64,000 bases of DNA from NCBI GenBank assembly GCA_029931535.1, contig JAQPZY010001432.1, positions 2,840,034 to 2,904,033 of the forward strand, read 5' to 3'. The stretch is from Margaritifera margaritifera. Lineage: Eukaryota; Mollusca; Bivalvia; Unionida; Margaritiferidae. The position numbers and the translations under genes are program-made. This document shows, in pieces, positions 9,510-20,794 of this stretch. The notes beneath the pieces were generated by a model that searched no databases, was not told the DNA's origin, and saw nothing but the letters and a program-made list of their open reading frames with translations. Positions within the stretch are counted from its first letter, which is position 1. Every line of letters begins with the position of its first letter.

Positions 9510-10810
9510 CTAGAAAATAACAAGAAATAAAGGAAACAAAATATTTTCTTTAAAGCATTGAATATTTCTTTAAATAAATTGTTGATAGACAAGGCATTAT
9601 CATGTATTGTTACACCACACACATGCACAATCACATATACACACATTCATTCAATAAACAATACAGCAAGTCTTAACTAGATGCAGACTTTACTGTTATC
9701 AACAGTTCAGTGGATGGTTGGAAAGTGATGCAAGTGTCATTTGGTTCCAACCATTTAATTTTTGTCAGGTGCCAGGGAGGGAGGGAGGGAGACCAGGGAT
9801 TTCTTTGAAGAAAATAAATGTTTCAGGTACCAGATATCTTGAAATAAATACTCTGCTCTGATATGTAGAAAAAAAACTTATTCTATCCATCATGTTACCG
9901 GTAGTTAAAACAAAAAATTGTTCTGCAATAAAAGAACATGAAATATCCTTGTTGGAAAGAAAATCTCAGCAGCAGCCCACCCCCACCCCCCCCCAAAAAA
10001 AGAAAAGATTAAATTGTTGGTCCCGGAGTGTTTATCTTTGCACTCGTTAGAGACTAGATGATACTGTTGTTTAAAGTCCCTCAAAGATCTTGCTCAGTTA
10101 TTCTCAGCATTGAACATGCTCTTTCTGCATTTGTATCACTGTGATGGAACACCAAACCGGAGTGAGAATGATCTATATGTCTCAGATCAAATAAGCAATG
10201 GTCACATTAGTTATAATGTCAAATCATGGTTTTCCTGAAGGTAGACAACAGTTGCCCCTGTCGATACGGTGTTTCCAGTATGTGCAAAGAATGAAATGCC
10301 ATTGTGCTTAACTTAAGAAAGTTAAACTCCATCAACCAAGAGTTCTGAAATTAAGTTTTTTGCTGGGCTTTGCTTGCTTCACAAAAGGTTAATCCTTCCC
10401 TGAATTACAGCTGTTGCATTTTAACATTTAGATTTAAAGAATTAATCGAATTTGCACACAGTTTTAACTACTGAAATAATCATGTTTTGCATTTTATGTA
10501 TGGAGTAAACTCGGACTTCAAATAAACATTGCTTTTAAATCTTTCATAAAGATGGCTTCAGCAGTCTCATTCAAGGAAATGAAGTGTAATTTTTGTTTCT
10601 TTAACATACATCTTTTTGATTTACTTGAAACAATAGGGTTCCACTTCATGTATTTTATCTACATGTATTATGAAAGACGTGCAACACAAAAGCACCCTCG
10701 CTATTGTTAGTCAGTTAAGTAGTCTGGAGTGGTGATTATATATCTCAGATCTCCTTTTTGGTTTAATTGCCTCGGTGACAATTAACTGTACAAACTGCCC
10801 CCATGGTAAT
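9510..10810 (-). pseudogene. hAT element A, core deleted
   Basis: About 1.3 kb that aligns throughout with hAT element B (14640-16150). On the minus strand the 5' noncoding part occupies roughly 10810-10260, then LPSGKP leads into the C-terminal dimerisation (hATC) motif, read across frames as DTNAERACSMLRITEQDL, then a 3' noncoding part down to about 9510. The zinc finger, catalytic DDE region and insertion domain are all absent, so copy A carries a larger deletion than copy B. The shared 5' and 3' flanks suggest the two derive from one deletion lineage or one source element. I could not fix the terminal inverted repeats. Confidence 0.7.
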
Positions 10811-11855
10811 GGTGATGGTCCTCCATTTCGCATTATATATGATTGTTTACTCTTTATAGAGGCTTCAGTTTACAGGCATATACAGACACTGGTATCAACA
10901 AAGGTTGGTCCCTTTTTTAAAAAAAAAAGATTTACTGGAAATCATGTTTTTATAAGTATGACTGTCAGTGGTTGAGATGAGATCACTTGATTGCACTTCG
11001 TCGTTTGAACTAGTTTTTAAACTGAAAAAAGAACATTTTTTGCCTGTATTTTTGTGAAATGTTAACCTTTCTTCAAAGTTTTACCATAAGAAGCAGACCT
11101 ATTGCATATAATATAGAGTAGTGTTTTTTATTGCTCAATTGTTGCTGATGTAGATAGTTATTTTTGTTGTTGTTGTTGTTGTTTAAAATGTGTATCTGAA
11201 ATGTCCTAATGTTTTAAATAATAAAAAGATGAAATTCTAAAAATATATTGGCATAAAGATCCTGAAATATTTGTAAGTTGAAACAGACCTATGCAACACA
11301 CATATATGTCTCTTGTTTAAGGTAGTATATTTGTTTAGTATTATTTCAGGGTTACACAATATTATATCTAAGAAACCTTAAATCTGAATTATTGCTTTGC
11401 AGAAATATTTTGCATAGAAAGGAGTACTTTCATTTACCAGTACATTGTTATTGTATTATCATTAGAACCCCTTTCAGTTTGGAAATAATTTGATTAGTGG
11501 TTTTACTTAGATGAACTTTACTCTGGATTTTTCTTAACAGGTCCTTAGAAAGAAAACTATTTTGTATAATGTTTCTACCTGTCTGTTTGCCATACTTATC
11601 TTGATTCAGTGATGGGAATCACATTTTCATTTTAACATAAAATGTAGTGGAATCATGTTTATAACATTGTCTTGGAAATGTCATGAATATTTTTGAAAAT
11701 GTCACATTTAGAATTTTTCTTCAGTGAGTGATATCTCTTGGACGAATATTTATCATTATCTAATGGTAAAGTAATCCAGAGAAACAAATAGACAAAACTG
11801 ATAAACCACACCAACCACTTACCGTATATACTCACATATAAGCTGATACCAACTG
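10811..11855. other. No recognised feature
   Basis: AT-rich, with a short (TTG)n run near 11165. Nothing coding is supported. Confidence 0.5.
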
Positions 11856-11860
11856 CAAAC

Positions 11861-11952
11861 TGCATAATGTGCCGGTGGATCTGGGTCTATGCAGTTTGTA
11901 AGGACTAATCAGTAGAACAAACATAGATCCTGATCTGCTGGCGCATTATGCA
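11861..11952. repeat. Foldback element, 31-nt imperfect inverted arms
   Basis: Arm 11861-11891 (TGCATAATGTGCC...GTCTATG) and arm 11922-11952 are reverse complements at about 25 of 31 positions, around a 30-nt loop. It lies just before the 145-bp satellite. It would form a long hairpin in DNA or RNA and looks like a MITE or foldback. Confidence 0.65.
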
Positions 11953-11979
11953 ATGGCAAATCAGGGTATATGTTGCTTG

Positions 11980-12463
11980 TTACCACTCTGGATTCCATAT
12001 TTTTGATCCAGTTTAAATCAAGCTTGGAATATTGGTTTATATCATCAAAATCTCAGACGAGTTTGATAGTATGCAAGAACCATGGATTTTAATGAGGGGA
12101 GGCCATATTTCTGATCTGATTTTAATCAAACTTGGAGTATCTGCTGATATCATTAAGATCTTGGAGGAGTTTGATAATGAGTGAAATCCTTGCATATTAA
12201 TTAAGTGATCTTGCATCTGATTGGCTGAGCTTGTGCCACTCTAGAGACAGTATTTCAGACTTGATTTTGATAAAACATGGAATGTGTGTTTACATTATTA
12301 AAATTTGGTAAAGTTTGATAATGAGCAAGAATCATGCATATTAATGAGGTGCTCTTGCATCAGATTGTCTGAGATTGCCACCCCTCTAGAAGCCTTATTT
12401 TGATCTGATTTTGATCAGACTTGCCATATGGATTTATATCAAGATCTTGGATTGATTCAGTAA
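11980..12463. repeat. About 145-bp satellite, three to four units
   Basis: Unit hallmarks are CTGATTTTGATCA, TTGATAATGAGCAAGATCC, GCATATTAATGAGGTG, CTTGCATCTGATTGGCTGAG and CCACTCTAGA. The CTGATTTT motif recurs about every 143 bp. The same family is at 12800-13080 and 34060-34535. Confidence 0.85.
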
Positions 12464-12799
12464 GGGGCCATCCATATGACATCATGCAATTTTTGCAGAT
12501 TTTTTACCGCCCTCCTGCCTCTGTCACATTTAGTCACAAAAACTCGGACTCCCCCTTATATACGGCATCACAAAGCTTTGCCCCCCCCCCCATAAAAATT
12601 TAAAAAAATAAAATTGGTTTGAAATCACTTTGTATTAGAAAAACACACCACAAAAATACAACACTGCATTCTGAATTCTGGTAGATGGTGATGGTGTTGT
12701 TTTCGTGACGTCACATTTCCCCCCCCCCCGTTGTCAGACATCATAACACAAGTTGGACCCCCTCCCCCACAGTGCTAGACATCAAATATGGACGGCCCA
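12464..12799. mobile_element. MITE with GGGGCCATCCATA termini
   Basis: The left end GGGGCCATCCATATGACATCAT and the reverse complement of the right end, TGGGCCGTCCATATTTGATGTC, are inverted repeats. TAA is found directly outside both ends, a plausible 3-bp target duplication. The interior has poly-C runs and TGACGTCAC, typical of a repeat whose ends read GGGGCCGTCCAT. It interrupts the 145-bp satellite, which resumes right after it. Confidence 0.75.
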
Positions 12800-13080
12800 T
12801 AATAAGCATGACTCTCAAATGTTAAGTTAATATTGCGTCCAATTGGCTGAGCATGTTACCACTCTGATAAAATTAAGATACTCTGACAAGATTAGTAATG
12901 AGCAAGATCCATGCACACTAGTGGGTAATCTTGCATCTGATTTGCTGATCTTATTACCTTTCTGTCAGTCAGATTTCTCGTCTGATTTTTATCATACTTT
13001 GAATATATGCTTATATCAAGATCTTGATTGGTTTCAATAACAAATGAGATCCATATTTATTAATGAGGTGAAAGTTCACT
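12800..13080. repeat. 145-bp satellite, continued after the MITE
   Basis: ATTGGCTGAGCATGTTACCA, GAGCAAGATCCATGCA and CTTGCATCTGATTTGCTG are recognisable unit parts, more degraded than in the block to the left. Confidence 0.75.
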
Positions 13081-13735
13081 TGTTGACCTGATTCATGATA
13101 TAAGTCATAAAGATAGTGCCAAGCCTTTTTAAGATAGGGCAATGAAATTTGACATTTTTTTAAAGTCTGCCCAGTAACTTTGCAGTTGTCTTAAAGGTCC
13201 ATGTTAGGCAAGAGACTTAACTTCACTGAATTTGCATCTTTATTTTCAGTATTGTTCTTTATGACGATGATGGTAATTATTATTATCATCAGTTGCACTG
13301 GCTTATTTGCATCAGATAGGATATGAAACACTCCAATTTCTCTTTTATCTGTTATTTATACCTCTTCCCTTTTCCCATTCCTGAAAACATTTAATAATTT
13401 TAAAATTCCAATGATTCAAGACTTTCTTTTAGAGCAGTAAATTTATACTTAAGGGAATTGGTATTATGTTTGATCATAATACAGTCCCAGCCTCTCTTGA
13501 CCATCATTTATTGCCATATATGTTGTATATAGATCTAAACAGTTTGTTCATTTTTTAATTGGGTTAAAGATCACATCAGCACATAAAAGACTATGTATTT
13601 ACTGAATGACAGGATTAAAGTGCCTTGCCCATATACTGACCACAGCAAACAATCCAGGATGGACAGGGTTGGTTTAGGACCTGCAACCTCAGTTTCATAA
13701 ATGAAACTGGTGCTGCTCAGACATCCAATATGGAT
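13081..13735. other. No supported gene
   Basis: A CAG/23 nt/GTAATT stretch near 13250 could be read as a microexon, but nothing else supports it. Confidence 0.4.
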
Positions 13736-13739
13736 GATA

Positions 13740-14570
13740 CAGTGGCCATCTTGAAAATCTTGTCACTACTCACCCTGAATGGGAATGGATGGCCATAGCA
13801 ACATGGGGTTTTCACACTAAAAGACTTCTTATGATGCCTAGTTGGTCCTAAATGAAAATGGTGCTATGACCTCCAATATGGCATCCATCACAGCCATGTT
13901 GAAATCTTTTTATAGCTTCTCCTCTTGAACAGAGGGTCCCCGGGTGGCCAAGTGGTCTGAGGCGCTCATCTTTACCGATCACTGCCATCTCACCTCTGTC
14001 CGCGTGGGTTCGAGTCTCAGGCTTGGCCAATGTGGTTATGTGAGAAAGCTTGCCAGTAGCTTCCTGTGGGTTGGTGGTTCTTCCTGGGATTTTCTCGGAT
14101 TCTTCCTCCAGCAGATAAAAACTGGCTGCCATATATAGCCTATCATGTGCTGAAAAATGGCGTTAAACCCATAAAACCATCTCCCCTTGAACAGAAAGTC
14201 ATATTGGCATGGGGTTTTACCAGAAGACTTCTTATAACGTCTAGTTGGTCCTAAGTAAATGTGGTGCCAATTTGATGTTCAATATGGTAACCATGGGATT
14301 CATCTTGAAAATCTTGTTACCACTACTCCTCTTGAGTGGAAAGTCATATCAACATGGGGTTTTCACTGCTGGACTATTTATGATGTCTAGTTGATCCCAA
14401 ATGAAAATTTTTCCACAGTGGCCAAAATTTTGTTATTGCTACACCTTGATGGATTGTCATATCGACATGAGTTTCACCAAAAGACTTCTTGTGATGTTCA
14501 GTTGGACATGGATGAAGATGGTGCCAATCTGACATCCAGTATTGCGAGCATGGCTGACATAGACAAATGA
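13740..14570. repeat. Minisatellite of roughly 130-140 bp units, split by a SINE
   Basis: Repeated phrases GGCCATCTTGAAAATCTTGT, CATGGGGTTTTCAC, AAAAGACTTCTTATGATG and CTAGTTGGTCCTAAATGAAA recur four to five times. The SINE at 13934 sits inside one unit. Confidence 0.8.
13934..14180 (+). mobile_element. tRNA-Leu-derived SINE, copy 1
   Basis: The head has a tRNA A box (GGTGGCCAAGTGGTCTGAGG) and B box (GTGGGTTCGAGTCTC), the arrangement of tRNA-Leu, which would serve as the RNA polymerase III internal promoter. The body (AGCTTGCCAGTAGCTTCC, TATCATGTGCTGAAAAATGG) ends GGCGTTAAACCC plus an A-rich tail. Target-site duplications CTCCTCTTGAACAGA (13919-13933) and CTCCCCTTGAACAGA (14181-14195) differ at one base. 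Best preserved head of the five copies. Confidence 0.9.
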
Positions 14571-14639
14571 GATTAGGAAGCATAGTCCCAGAAAGTGTTT
14601 TCATGCCCCAAGTGGGGTCGGTGCATCTGAGCCTATATA

Positions 14640-16150
14640 AAATGACAAATTTAAATTTAAGAAAATAATATGTTTTCTTCAAAGCATTTAATACACTTAC
14701 AAACAAAAAATAGTTGATAGACTTCGCATTGTCCAATGTCATCACCACTCACACACAAGTATGCGCATACACTCACTAATCACAACCACACACATTAAAT
14801 AAGAAAATACACCAAGTTTCTGTCTTTAACATCCATTGCATTGTGGAATAAAGGCAGTCTTTGCCGCTCTTGGTAGTTCAATAGTGGGTTTGAAGACAAT
14901 GCAAGTGGCATTGGTGTTCATCTCGTTGAAGACTATGGTACTGTTGTTAAAACTTCCCCAAAGATCTTGTTGAATTTTTCTCAGCATAGAAAATGATCTT
15001 TCTGTAACTGCACTATTGTGGTGCAGTGTCAAACATGCAGTAGCCACCCAAGTTAGATTATGATATCTTGGTTTTTCTGAAGGTAGATGACAAACTTTAT
15101 TCACAGCATGGTCGTACACCCGGGTCACAATAGTGACGGTCTTGTCACCTCCCTTGTCTTTAGATTCATCAATCAGGACGGAATATTTGTTATTTTGGCA
15201 TAACTCAGTTACTTGTTTGTCCAACATTGGTACAGTTGCATTATTTATGATAGTCACTGCTTTTTTCCTTTTACAACTGCATTTGCTAGCAATATTACTA
15301 TCCAGGAACATTTCCTTACACAGGTCTGAAAAATGATCTGCAACTGAAAACAACAGATTGGAACAAATTTGCAGAAAAGTACTTAAGCTCTTTTGATATC
15401 GTCTGCTGATGATTGTTTAAACCTGTAACTTGCTTTAGGGATTGAGCTGTACATTAATGCATTGTCCCGATGTTAGTCATAGTTGCTATGTGGACGGATG
15501 CCGTACATTTAAAAATGACCAATGTCTATATGGTGTTTGCAGTATATGCAAAGCAGAATGGCTAATGCCGATATGGTGTTTGCAATATGTGTAAAGAATA
15601 AAATGCTCTCTTGCTGTTGCACTTCACAAAGTCAAACTTTGTCAACCTGGAGTTCTGAAATTTAGTTTTGCTGGGCTATTCTTGCTTCACAAATGGCTTT
15701 TCCTTACCTGAATCACAATTACATTTCAGCATTTTGCCTTAAAAGATAAATCACACTAGTCTTGTACACTATTCTGACTACCAAAATAATCAGGTTTTGC
15801 ATTTTATATATGGAGTAAACTCAGATTTCAATTAAATGTTGCCAATAATCACGAACTTGCCAAAAATGTTTAATAAAGATGGTTTAATAATTCTCATTCA
15901 AGGCAATGATGTGTAACAACTTTTGTTCTTCAACACACATCTCTTTGATTTACTGGACTTCAAATGAATTGGGTTGTTCCATTTAGCGTACTTTAGCTAT
16001 GCAAATTAGCAAATTATTTTAATGAGTTCTCCCACAGCAGTATACAAAGGACTTAGCTATTATCAGCCACTTAAGTAATCTTGTGAAATGGTGGCTGTTC
16101 ACCTCTGACACTTGCCTTTTAATTGCCTCTATGACAAGAGCTGAAGATAG
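14640..16150 (-). pseudogene. hAT element B, internally deleted transposase
   Basis: A 175-codon frame (15353-14826) reads SVADHFSDLCKEMFLDSNIA, then TELCQNNKYSVLIDESKDKG and TIVTRVYDHAVN (start of the catalytic domain), then jumps directly to LPSEKP and the hATC dimerisation motif NSAVTERSFSMLRKIQQDL. Roughly 300 residues expected between these blocks in hAT transposases are missing, and because the frame stays open across the junction the deletion was in frame. The 5' noncoding part (15400-16150) and 3' part match element A. The encoded fusion keeps the dimerisation motif, so if transcribed it could in principle interfere with full-length transposase; that is inference. Confidence 0.75.
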
Positions 16151-16234
16151 TTTTACTGAGCTCTAAGCAGGACTCTTGACTATTTATGCATACTACAGGT
16201 TACAGGCATATATCATGGTGGTTAAGATATGTCT

Positions 16235-16470
16235 CCCTCTCTCTCTTTCTGGGGCTCAGGGTGGCCTTTACATGTCACTCTCACATCTCGTCTCTGTCCA
16301 CGCAAGTTTGAGTCTCGATTTGACCAATGTGGGTATGTGTGAATGGTTGCCAGTAGCTTCCCATGGATCGGCTGTTGTTCCTGGGGTCTTCCCAGGTTCT
16401 TTCTCCACCAAATATACTGGCCACCAGGTGTAGCCTATCATGTGCTGAAAAATCCCACACAACCAAACCA
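16235..16470 (+). mobile_element. tRNA-Leu-derived SINE, copy 2 (degraded head)
   Basis: The body GTTGCCAGTAGCTTCCCATG, TATCATGTGCTGAAAAATCC matches copy 1. The B box is recognisable as AAGTTTGAGTCTC, but the A box is lost in a CT-rich run. Tail CCAAACCAAACCCC. No clear target duplication. Confidence 0.8.
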
Positions 16471-16769
16471 AACCCCACTTCCTTTGTTTTGTTGTTGCTA
16501 ACATTACTGAAAATCTTTTTTTTCTAACGGGTTTGGGAGTAAAGAATTTTTTTTTATGATAACATCTTACGGCATGTACAAGGAAGGTATATTTGGCTGG
16601 GTTAATTGATGCCTCTAAAGCAAATTTTCTGCTTTTTAAAAAGTTTTGAACTTGTATGACTTGAATTTGTTTTCTTTGTTTGTTGTTGTTGTGGTAAGTC
16701 ATTGTATACAGGTGTCACAAGCTTTATACTGCTGTTTGCAGGTGAGTGTTCAATGGCACCATGTGTTGT

Positions 16770-16773
<4 letters not shown>

Positions 16774-16803
<30 letters not shown>

Positions 16804-16806
16804 AAT
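16774..16806. repeat. (GAT)n microsatellite
   Basis: About ten GAT units. Confidence 0.9.
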
Positions 16807-16916
16807 AACATCAAAAACAATGACAATAACTCGTGATTCCTGTGAAGGATGGTTTTTCATTGGACGACACGACATCATATGATTTGATATTTCCTTATGT
16901 TGCATAGTTAATCTTG

Positions 16917-17165
16917 GTTTGGTTTTGTGGTTTTGACACCATTTTTCAGCACGATAGACTATATTTCATGGTCAGTATATATCTGGTGGAGGAAGAACCT
17001 GGGTTAAACTCGGAGAAGAACCACCGACCAACAGGAAGCTACTGGCAAGCTTTTTCACATACCCACATTGGCCCAGCCGAAGACTCAAACCCACGTGGAC
17101 AGAGGAGAGGTGTCAGTGATCTGAAAAGCCAAGTGCCTTAGACCACTTGGACACCCGGGGCCTCG
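16917..17165 (-). mobile_element. tRNA-Leu-derived SINE, copy 3
   Basis: The reverse complement reads CCCGGGTGTCCAAGTGGTCT (A box region) and GTGGGTTTGAGTC (B box), then the usual body and a tail of CACAAAACCAAACC. Flanks GTTAATCTTG (16907-16916) and GTTATTCTTG (17166-17175) are a likely target duplication with one mismatch. Confidence 0.87.
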
Positions 17166-17513
17166 GTTATTCTTGTCACATGATCATGATATTATTAACT
17201 TGTATGTGATGTCACAATATTATGTTCTTAGTGTTGTGCAGTTGAAATAGCATATCTAGAATTCTAAAGCAGATTTTTTAATTTTTTCTCTATATCAATT
17301 TGCAATAAAACATTATTGCAGAACTTTGTTTTGATGAAGATGAAGATTTAGGAACAAGTAAACCTATCATATTAATCTCAGTTCTTCACATCAGTCAGTA
17401 TGATGTTTATTGGTTCATAAACCTTGATATTCACCTAAATAAAAGTCTATAATTTTATAATATTGTGCTTTGAGAGTATTTATATAGGAATACATGTAGG
17501 TGTAGTGGTAGCA
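17166..17513. other. No firm feature
   Basis: A possible 36-nt exon at 17322-17357 (TTGCAG acceptor, GTAAAC donor, open for an acidic FDEDEDLGT peptide) is too short to assert. Confidence 0.35.
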
Positions 17514-17597
17514 ATGGTTATTCCCATGAAGAACTACTATTGCTGCCACAGAGGCATCTGCAGTTAGGTTGTATCCAGGTGTATGGCAAAGAGTCTG
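17514..17597 (+). pseudogene. Dead duplicate of the exon at 17792
   Basis: The frame from ATG at 17514 reads MVIPMKNYYCCHRGICS then a TAG, then VVSRCMAKSL. It aligns residue for residue with the exon 280 bp downstream (MVIPLRNYYRCHSGVCS and onward). The match extends upstream into noncoding sequence (GAGAGTATTTATATAGGAAT against the downstream copy), so it is a local tandem duplication. The stop codon and lack of a good donor indicate a dead exon. Confidence 0.6.
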
Positions 17598-17700
17598 TAA
17601 TTGTATAATATAATTTTTCTTTCTCTCATTCTTTCTTCTTCTTCTCAAATAGTTTTAAATGCTATATTGTTGTACTAGTTTGTATTTTTTTCTTTTTCAG

Positions 17701-17884
17701 TAATATTTTGAGCAGTGCCTGAAATCCTCCATAGCGCTCTATTTTGTCCATCTTTAAGAATATTTAGATAGAAATTAGAGTTGTTGCAGCAATGGTTATT
17801 CCCTTGAGGAATTACTATCGCTGCCACAGTGGTGTGTGCAGTACAGTAGTGACAAGGGCCATGGCACGGAGGAGAGTTGCTGAG
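17701..17884 (+). CDS. Candidate first coding exon of a host gene
   Basis: A strong acceptor (polypyrimidine tract TTTTTTTCTTTTTCAG ending at 17700) and a consensus donor (GAG/GTATGT at 17885) bound this exon. All three frames are closed until the ATG at 17792, from which 31 codons (MVIPLRNYYRCHSG...ARRRVAE) stay open and reach the donor exactly in phase 0. The peptide is basic and cysteine-containing; I do not recognise a domain. The next candidate exon at 24441 also begins in phase 0. The existence of a diverged duplicate with mostly conservative changes at 17514 supports coding. It could alternatively be a 5' untranslated exon with a chance frame. Confidence 0.5.
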
Positions 17885-18980
17885 GTATGTATTTCACCTG
17901 AAATGGTGTTGAAAATATATCCATTGTAATGTAAAGAAAGTCAGGACAGTACCCCTGCTGTTCTTAACAGTGTCCTGAGCAAATATTTAGCCTTAAAAAT
18001 CATGTCCATGGCATTTATCCACTCAGTGCAAGTTATAGAGAGAAAATGAAATACTTTTATGTCCTTGTTTTAAAGGTATAAAACTCGTAATGCGCAAAGG
18101 TCATAAGATCTAAAAACTTAACCTATGGTTTTGTTGTCCAGTATAGAACCCATTATGGAAAATTACTTGCCAAAAGCTTGTTCATTTTATTGATGTTAAT
18201 ATTAATGTTGCCTTTATTTCCATTGTTGGTAGTTTATTGTAAAAATGACCCTATCGACATTTGTACGTATTTTCAGGCAAGTCCTGTGCCAAATTATATA
18301 TCATTTTAAATCAGTACAACAGGCTTTTTTTGATGACTTTAAAAATGAGTTTCAGGGAATGGGTGCAGATAAGCCTTTTTGGTAGGTCTGGTCATTGTTA
18401 CACATCGTTCATACAACCTTGAAAAATCTGTGATTTTAATGGGTTGCCTTGAGAACTTGAATTTTAAAAATGGTTTTATCTTTGTAAAGTCCTTCAATTC
18501 CTTCACAGACTCCTTGTTTTGTTCCCAAATTACTTGAATTTATCTTCGGGAATACAAAACATTAGAACTGAATAAAATATATAACTTTTTAAAATAAGAT
18601 TTTTTAAAATTTACATATTTTCCAAAAATAATGAATAGATAAATGGTACAGAATTTGATGTCGTTAAATTTGTGTTACATCTCAGACTCACTTTTTAAAT
18701 TTGTTTAGAGTTATTATAACTTGTCCAGGTTACATAATCATAAAACACCTGATATTTATTTCTGTATGAAAGGAGATAGTTCCTTATGTGTATTGTGTAA
18801 AACAAAATTTTTTTTGGAGGTTGAACAAAAGATGTAACACAAGACACCAATGAGATAATTTTCGAACAATTTCAACATTATCAATGAAAAATATCCTAAT
18901 GATATTGTGATTGTGTAATTATAGAGGATGCAAAGGACAAATCTCGGTTCTTATATCTTACATGTAGGTCAGGATATGGA
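17885..18980 (+). other. Presumed intron sequence
   Basis: AT-rich with no recognised element. Confidence 0.45.
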
Positions 18981-18984
18981 AACT

Positions 18985-20790
18985 GTAGCCATTAATATGC
19001 TGCAGATGTAACAGCACACCATTTTTGCTTTTTAACAATGATTGTGAAATATATCAGATGGTTATCCAAACAAATTATAATCAATATGAAACTAAAAAGA
19101 TGATGAACTGTCACTGGATCCAGATTTCCTCTAGAGTCCATCTGAATTTTCCTCAGAATGGAAAATGTCCTTTCAGTGTCTGCATTGGAATGTGGCAATG
19201 TCAATACAACTCTACTGAGTCCACCAAGAAGCTTAAATTGTTTCCTGCTTGTGGGTAGTTTCAGATTGCTGACTGTCTGCCAAAACTGCTCAAGACTGGT
19301 ACTCTCTGGGTTTATTTGGGAGTCAGAATGTAGTCCTGAATTTCATATTCCATACTACCGGTAGTACAGTTTTCTCACTCTGGGTTAATGTCATGAACTT
19401 CTCAGACAGCTTCACCACTGTAATACAAAATACAAAACATTAGAACTTTGAAATTTACTTGCCATGGATATACAATAGGTAAATTGAAATATAATACAAG
19501 GCAACTTTGTTTATTTCTAATAAACTTTGTTTTTTATGCTGCAGTTGAGATTTCTAAGAAATATTACATGTCCATAAGATTTAAATCCAGAAATTACACT
19601 TCTATCAATATAATTCTCTTGGAATTTCACTGAAACAGTTTAAAAAAACAACCACTGGGGTGAACTTTTCCTTCAGAGGTACCCATCACTGCTTTTAATT
19701 TCAAATTAGTGGTGCAGACAAATACTATTGTTTCATTGTTCACCCATCAATAGCTAATAATTATCAATATTGATCATGGGAGATAAGATGACCTACCTAA
19801 TCAGATTAGCGAGTTTTGATTGCACTCCCAAGTATCTAATGTTGTTTTAATGTCAGTAAGATTGTCCACATGAAGCACTGATGCATGCATTATACCATCA
19901 CACCCTTTGTGACTTTAAGCCTAATTTTCAGATGCCTTTGTTGTCATCATTATCATCACTATCACCATCCTTTAACAACAACAATAAAATCCAGTAAATG
20001 ATTATCACTTAACTAGCATTACAAACGAAGACAAAATCCTCATTCAAGCCAAGGCATTATGGATTCCTGTACTGTATCCATAATATTCATATTATTGATA
20101 TTACATGTATTATTATTATTATTATAATTATAATACAATTGTGATCATGATTTCTTATGAACAGTTAAAAAGTTAAACTTGCGTAATACTTGCAAGAATA
20201 TTTTATCCAAGCATGCAAAGACGAGTTCTGCTGATCCAATGTTACAAGTTGGTATTCCAAGGAATCTTGTGGATATCCTGTTTACACGAACTAAGACTGT
20301 CAGCATTTTATTATCCCCTTGATCATTTAACTCGTCAGTGAGAATGGTGAATTTTTCATTGTGGCACATGTCTGTGACTTTCTCATCCAAATGAGATCTG
20401 AAAATGATCTGCTACCAGAAATGGGAGATTGTTTGGCTGTAAAGTTGACAAATAGTTTCTCAGCACATGCAACTTTGTCCACATTCTATGCAGAATATGT
20501 GAACATGGATTAAAGTGATGGCATATTTGTTGTCGCAGTTAATATGCTTTTATGTAATGGGGTTTCTGCATGACACATGATGTCATTCTTGCCACCATAA
20601 CAGATTTTAAAATCAGCTTTACAGGAAGAGCAGAATACATATTCATGTCCCTTTGAACTTGATTCCATCCACTGAAATTCCCATTTCCATCCATCAATGA
20701 ATTTTTATGTGATAATTCAGTTGCTTCAATTTTGGTGTTTTGGCATTGGGAGATAATGCACACTTAGACATCTTGACAAACTTTAAACAC
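18985..20790 (-). pseudogene. hAT transposase remnant, third copy
   Basis: Minus-strand blocks in order: CYGGKNDIMCH (zinc finger region, about 20600), NLPFLVADHFSDL (about 20420), then KVTDMCHNEKFTILTDELND and NKMLTVLVRV, ISTRFLGIPTCNIGSAELVF (catalytic domain, 20390-20150), then, much nearer the 3' end, ESTSLEQFWQTVSNLKLP and LTLPHSNADTERTFSILRKI (hATC dimerisation motif, 19200). It belongs to the same KIAA1586-like hAT group as the other copies but keeps more of the catalytic segment. Stops, frameshifts and a large gap between 19330 and 20150 make it inactive. The whole element lies in the presumed intron between the exons at 17884 and 24441. Confidence 0.8.
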
Positions 20791-20794
20791 TGAA

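Noticed and set aside
13934..14020. A functional tRNA-Leu gene
   Set aside because: The stems do not close, and the sequence continues into a SINE body with flanking duplications.
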